From Pedobacter namyangjuensis (GTDB lineage: Bacteria > Bacteroidota > Bacteroidia > Sphingobacteriales > Sphingobacteriaceae): a stretch of DNA of 64,000 bases. The translations under genes and the position numbers were made by a program. Below the pieces are notes generated by a model. The model was not told where the DNA came from, searched no databases, and saw nothing but the letters and a program-made list of their open reading frames with translations. This document shows positions 60,641 to 64,000 of the stretch, one piece after another (the first letter of the stretch is position 1; every line of letters starts with the position of its first letter). The stretch is from NCBI RefSeq assembly GCF_003313325.1, contig NZ_QMHQ01000003.1:414662-478661 (forward strand), written 5' to 3'.

Positions 60641-60975
60641 TCCATTGACTAACCAATAGGGATCGAGAGGCATTACATTAATTCACGGTGCTTTCATCTA
60701 AATTGAAATCTAGTACGAAGCTTATATCGGTATTTAGAATAATAATGAAGTAGTAATTTAGTTTCATAGGGTTCGGTTTAAATTTGTGAAGAAATAGATA
60801 TATAGCAGATGTTGATGTTTGTTATTCATAACCAATACATTTTTAATAGCTCATCTCAAATTTCGTCAAGAATCTATTGCTAAGCGATTTTTAGAGGTGG
60901 ACAAATAGGTGGACAAACATCTAGCGGATTTACAATGAGTTAAACGAGAGCCTTCTAAATAATGCATTCTGGCAG
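60641..60975. other. Gap without recognised gene
   Basis: 335 nt between the gpmI operon terminator and PorP. I see no open frame, RNA or repeat family here except a tandem 12-nt duplication, AGGTGGACAAAT then AGGTGGACAAAC (60895-60918). The gene on the right is minus-strand, so this region is the 3' flank of two convergent operons. Confidence 0.6.
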
Positions 60976-61854
60976 TTAAAATCTTCCACGAATATTTAGC
61001 TCAAAACTACCATTGCTATAGCTCGTGAGTGCTGATGTTTGCGTAGTATAAAACCCGTTAATTAAGAACCTTTTTCTATAGTCCAATCCTAAACCAAAAC
61101 TTGCTGATTTATTACTGTGATACATACCTGTTAGGTTAACTTGCTTGTTCGCTAAAGAAAGCTGTGTGCCAAAATCCCACATGTTATCCATGCCTTTAAT
61201 CCCTCTATACGCAAACTTTGGTTCCAAATCAATTCCTTCAGTACCTGTAGATAAATCTATTTTATAACTTACAGCTGCATAAAAAGTGCCCACATCTGCT
61301 ACCCTAATTTCATCTCGCTTAGTAAAGGTGTTCAGGTTAGGTAATGATGCTTCAAATCTAAACTGATTAGAGGTGTAACCTAGCCCGAAATCTCCATCAA
61401 TGTAAGTTTGTCGTTGGTTATAGTTCATCGCAAGCGGATCATTTACATTACCTACTATATCTTGCTGAGATAGCCTTTGTTGCATAAAACCTACAGATAA
61501 ACCAAAGTGTAAAGCTTTATCCGTATCGTTAAGTTTAAGATGGTAAGCATAAGTACCCACCACACGAGATTGCCGTTGCAAACCGGCTTTGTCAAAGTTT
61601 ATATTTAGTCCTATACCCACTTTCTCTGTGCCATAGTCGGCTGTTAAATTTTGCACTACCGGAGATCCGGGTATCCTTGTCCACTGTGCCCGGTAGGATG
61701 CATTGATATTTAACCCTTGATTGTAGCCAGCAAACGCAGGGTTTGCTAAATAAGTATTTGTATAATACTGAGCCGTTAGCGGATTTAATTGCGCAAACGA
61801 AGCTTTAATACTAAAAAGTACCAAACAAATGATGTAAGCTATTTTATTTTTCAT
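60976..61854 (-). CDS. PorP/SprF family type IX secretion system membrane protein
   Basis: A 292-aa outer-membrane beta-barrel protein with signal peptide (MKNKIAYIICLVLFSIKASFAQ). PorP/SprF hallmarks: QLNPLTAQYYTNTYLANPAFAGYNQGLNINASYRAQWTRIPGSPV, and the C-terminal FELNIRGRF. Such proteins retain or anchor cargo bearing type B C-terminal domains; the adjacent upstream gene encodes exactly such a cargo, 48 nt apart. Assignment to PorP/SprF is strong; SprF-like function is inferred from pairing. Confidence 0.94.
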   Translation of the reverse strand: MKNKIAYIICLVLFSIKASFAQLNPLTAQYYTNTYLANPAFAGYNQGLNINASYRAQWTRIPGSPVVQNLTADYGTEKVGIGLNINFDKAGLQRQSRVVGTYAYHLKLNDTDKALHFGLSVGFMQQRLSQQDIVGNVNDPLAMNYNQRQTYIDGDFGLGYTSNQFRFEASLPNLNTFTKRDEIRVADVGTFYAAVSYKIDLSTGTEGIDLEPKFAYRGIKGMDNMWDFGTQLSLANKQVNLTGMYHSNKSASFGLGLDYRKRFLINGFYTTQTSALTSYSNGSFELNIRGRF

Positions 61855-61902
61855 TTTCTTTTATCGTAAATGATGATTATTTTTTGAGAACGTTTCAATT
61901 TT

Positions 61903-64000
61903 TTATTCTCTCACAATAGTGATAAAACCTTTCTGTTTTAGTCTGTCTGTGCCGAAATCAATGATGTAGTAATAAGTATTTTCGGCCAAAGGGGTGCCGT
62001 TTAAAGTGCCATCCCAATTATTTTTATATCCCTTTTGGGTAAATAATAACCTGCCTGCCCTATCGAATATGGTTACAACACTATTCGGATACATATCTAT
62101 ATTATCAACTATCCAAAAGTCATTTATTCCATCGCCGTTTGGCGTCAAAATATTAGTTGCTTTAACTGCCTGAAAATCCTCCCTAACTTCTACCGTATAA
62201 CTTACCGTTTCAACACAACCCGAACCGTTTGAAACATTGACTGCATAAGTAGTTGTAACAGTTGGCCTAACAGTTAAAACTGCAGAATTTAGACCTGTAA
62301 TTATGCTATTGACATTACTCCATGAGTATGTTGTACCGCCACTTGCTGTTAAAATTACAGTTTCGCCTTTGCTAACACTCGCAACTTTGTTGCTAATAAT
62401 TTGCGCATTAAGCTTGGCAAAAATGGTTAAGTTTCCATTAATATAGTTGAGGGTATAGTTGTTAGCTGTACTGCCTCTTGCCGTTATTAGGTAACTTCCT
62501 GCCACAGACGAACTAGTAGCGTTTGTAGTGATAATTGGCTTTGAAAGCAAATTTTCTTCTGTTTCTCCGTTTACAAAACCGCTATAGGTAATCGCAAAGC
62601 TGGGCAAATTACTACCTTGGCACATAGATGAGTTATTGACATTTACAGTTAGCAATACTTTTTGTATATCCAATTTTGCATATAGACTTAAGTCTTGGTA
62701 GTTTGCGCCACCGTTAATGTTTGCAGTAACCTGATAAACGCCTGCATCAGTTTTAACATTATCCGTATAACTTACCGTTGCGCCTGTTGGTAAAACACCA
62801 TTTAGGCTTAATGATTTTGCTGTTCCATCATAAACAAAACTGCCATCCGCAAAGCTGATGCCTGCAATAACACCTTTGGTAACGGTTAAAGTTGCTGTTA
62901 ATATTTGGTCCTGGTAATTGTTACCCCCGTTAATGTTTGCAGTAACCGGATAAACGCCTGCATCAGTTTTAGCGTTATTCGTATAACTTACCGTTGCGCC
63001 TGTTGGTAAAACACCATTTAGGCTTAATGATTTTGCTGTTCCATCATAAACAAAACTGCCATCCGCAAAGCTGATGCCTGCAATAACACCTTTGGTAACG
63101 GTTAAAGTTGCTGTTAATATTTGGTTCTGGTAATTGCTACCCCCGTTAATGTTTGCAGTAACCGTGTAAACGCCTGCATCAGTTTTAGCGTTATCCGTAT
63201 AACTTACCGTTGCGCCTGTTGGTAAAATACCATTTAGGCTTAATGATTTGGCTGTTCCATCGTAAACAAAACTGTTAGGGGTAAATGTGATGCCCAAAAT
63301 TAATGCCTTGGTAATGGTTAAGTCAGCTTTCAATACCAAATCTTGATAATTACTGCCTGAAATCGTTGCGGTTACTTCTTCAACACCTACATTGGTTAGA
63401 CTGTTGTTTGAATAAACAACATTAGTTCCCGTTGGTAATACTCCTGTTATCGCCAGTGATTTTGCTGTTCCATCATAAACAAAACTATTAGCGGTAAATG
63501 TGATGCCTGCAATAACACCTTTGGTAATGGTTAAATCGGCTTTCAATACCAAATCTTGATAATTACTGCCTGAAACCGTTGCGGTTACTTCTTCAACACC
63601 TACATTGGTTAGACTATTATTTGCATAAACGACACTAGTTCCCGTTGGTAATGCGCCAGTTATAGCCAGTGATTTTGCTGTCCCATCATAAACAAAACTG
63701 TTAGCGGCAAATGTGATGCCTGCAATAACACCTTTGGTAATGGTTAAGTCGCCTTTCAATACCAAATCTTGATAATTACTGCCTGAAACCGTTGCGGTTA
63801 CTTCTTCAACACCTACATTGGTTAGACTATTATTTGCATAAACGACACTAGTTCCCGTTGGTAATGCGCCAGTTATAGCCAGTGATTTTGCTGTCCCATC
63901 ATAAACAAAACTGTTAGCGGCAAATGTGACGCCCGAAATTAATGCTTTAGTAATGGTTAAGTCGGCTTTCAACACCAAATCTTGATAATTACTGCCTGAA
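61903..64000 (-). CDS. Surface protein with MBG tandem repeats and T9SS type B sorting domain (5' part missing)
   Basis: The frame runs from the stop at 61903 to the window end, so the N-terminus is outside; 699 codons are seen. From the N-side: at least six MBG-type repeats of 71-72 aa (each with SFVYDGTAKSL and LPTG), then another MBG-like domain with NYTLNYINGNLTI, an Ig-like/PKD-like domain (TYSWSNVNSIITGLN), and a C-terminal gliding-motility-type domain, ATNILTPNGDGINDFWIVDN...DRAGRLLFTQKGY...NWDGTLNGTPLAENTYYYIIDFG. The protein should be exported and displayed on the surface through T9SS; adhesive function is inferred. Confidence 0.93.
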   Translation of the reverse strand, partial: SGSNYQDLVLKADLTITKALISGVTFAANSFVYDGTAKSLAITGALPTGTSVVYANNSLTNVGVEEVTATVSGSNYQDLVLKGDLTITKGVIAGITFAANSFVYDGTAKSLAITGALPTGTSVVYANNSLTNVGVEEVTATVSGSNYQDLVLKADLTITKGVIAGITFTANSFVYDGTAKSLAITGVLPTGTNVVYSNNSLTNVGVEEVTATISGSNYQDLVLKADLTITKALILGITFTPNSFVYDGTAKSLSLNGILPTGATVSYTDNAKTDAGVYTVTANINGGSNYQNQILTATLTVTKGVIAGISFADGSFVYDGTAKSLSLNGVLPTGATVSYTNNAKTDAGVYPVTANINGGNNYQDQILTATLTVTKGVIAGISFADGSFVYDGTAKSLSLNGVLPTGATVSYTDNVKTDAGVYQVTANINGGANYQDLSLYAKLDIQKVLLTVNVNNSSMCQGSNLPSFAITYSGFVNGETEENLLSKPIITTNATSSSVAGSYLITARGSTANNYTLNYINGNLTIFAKLNAQIISNKVASVSKGETVILTASGGTTYSWSNVNSIITGLNSAVLTVRPTVTTTYAVNVSNGSGCVETVSYTVEVREDFQAVKATNILTPNGDGINDFWIVDNIDMYPNSVVTIFDRAGRLLFTQKGYKNNWDGTLNGTPLAENTYYYIIDFGTDRLKQKGFITIVRE
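62693..64000 (-). repeat. Tandem repeat array encoding MBG domains
   Basis: Six units of 213 or 216 nt, anchored by the recurring CTGTTCCATCATAAAC-type segment at about 62821, 63037, 63253, 63466, 63679 and 63892. The first two anchors (216 nt apart) are almost identical over more than 100 nt, and the last two likewise (213 nt apart), showing recent local duplication or gene conversion. Confidence 0.92.

Noticed and set aside
62693..64000. Regular 213-216 nt repetition as a CRISPR array
   Set aside because: Units are coding and in frame, with no short repeat/spacer alternation, and belong to MBG domains.

Overview
The window is a 64 kb chromosomal stretch from a Bacteroidota bacterium, most likely a Sphingobacteriaceae member of Pedobacter type. 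The reasons are low GC, repeated TAnnTTTG -7 promoter boxes with almost no Shine-Dalgarno sequences, a type IX secretion pair (PorP/SprF beside a type B C-terminal sorting domain protein), a SusC-style plug domain, a bacillithiol gene (bshB1), and Bacteroidota-specific families (DUF4294, DUF4783-like, MnmD, DUF1080). The genus is inference; the phylum is well supported. No rRNA, tRNA, insertion sequence, prophage or CRISPR array was seen.

Layout. 1-2827: end of a histidine operon (hisH partial, hisA, a small membrane protein, hisF, hisIE) with palindromic repeats between genes. 3011-4993: membrane protein, WD40 protein, YceH/DUF480. 5269-11127: a giant alpha-2-macroglobulin-like protein carrying a carboxypeptidase-regulatory plus TonB-plug insert. 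11370-17212: hotdog thioesterase, EVE-domain protein with two paralogous exported proteins, a large zinc metalloprotease, holA. 17213-17607: two copies of a dispersed repeat. 17608-22160: stand-alone HsdR_N-like nuclease, then two exported Gfo/Idh/MocA oxidoreductases flanking a double DUF1080 3-keto-glycoside hydrolase-type protein. 22292-31703: lipoprotein/valS, Uma2 nuclease, Zn/Cd P-type ATPase, M13 peptidase, DoxX, MmcQ/YjbR. 31843-35848: mnmD, aldo/keto reductase, AI-2E-type permease, small membrane protein, mazG. 35934-40372: degenerate DEAD-box protein, pabC-like aminotransferase, rluD-type pseudouridine synthase, and divergently dcyD. 40377-44298: S41 peptidase, LytS/LytTR two-component pair, divergent cold-shock-like protein. 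44555-49812: lysine 6-aminotransferase, small membrane protein, acyl-CoA dehydrogenase, then DUF4294/glutathione peroxidase/bshB1. 49923-60596: relA/spoT, fur, purA, pabB, M48 lipoprotein, plsY, nadC, DUF4783-like, gpmI, lipoprotein. 60976-64000: PorP/SprF and the 3' part of a tandem-repeat surface protein with a type B sorting domain.

Most of the window is ordinary core metabolism. The parts most worth a second look are: the alpha-2-macroglobulin/TonB-plug chimera; a DEAD-box protein that keeps a P-loop but has lost the other catalytic motifs; a recurrent spacing of only 4-6 nt between -7 boxes and ATG codons, which predicts leaderless mRNAs; two families of dispersed palindromic repeats, one of which puts an extra ATG in frame with hisIE; a terminator-shaped hairpin forming the whole predicted leader of dcyD; and a tandem-duplicating T9SS cargo. 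I did not find a clear unknown multi-gene defence or mobile system. Many start codons were moved downstream of TTG/GTG codons to ATG codons that fit the family N-terminus, signal peptide or promoter position.
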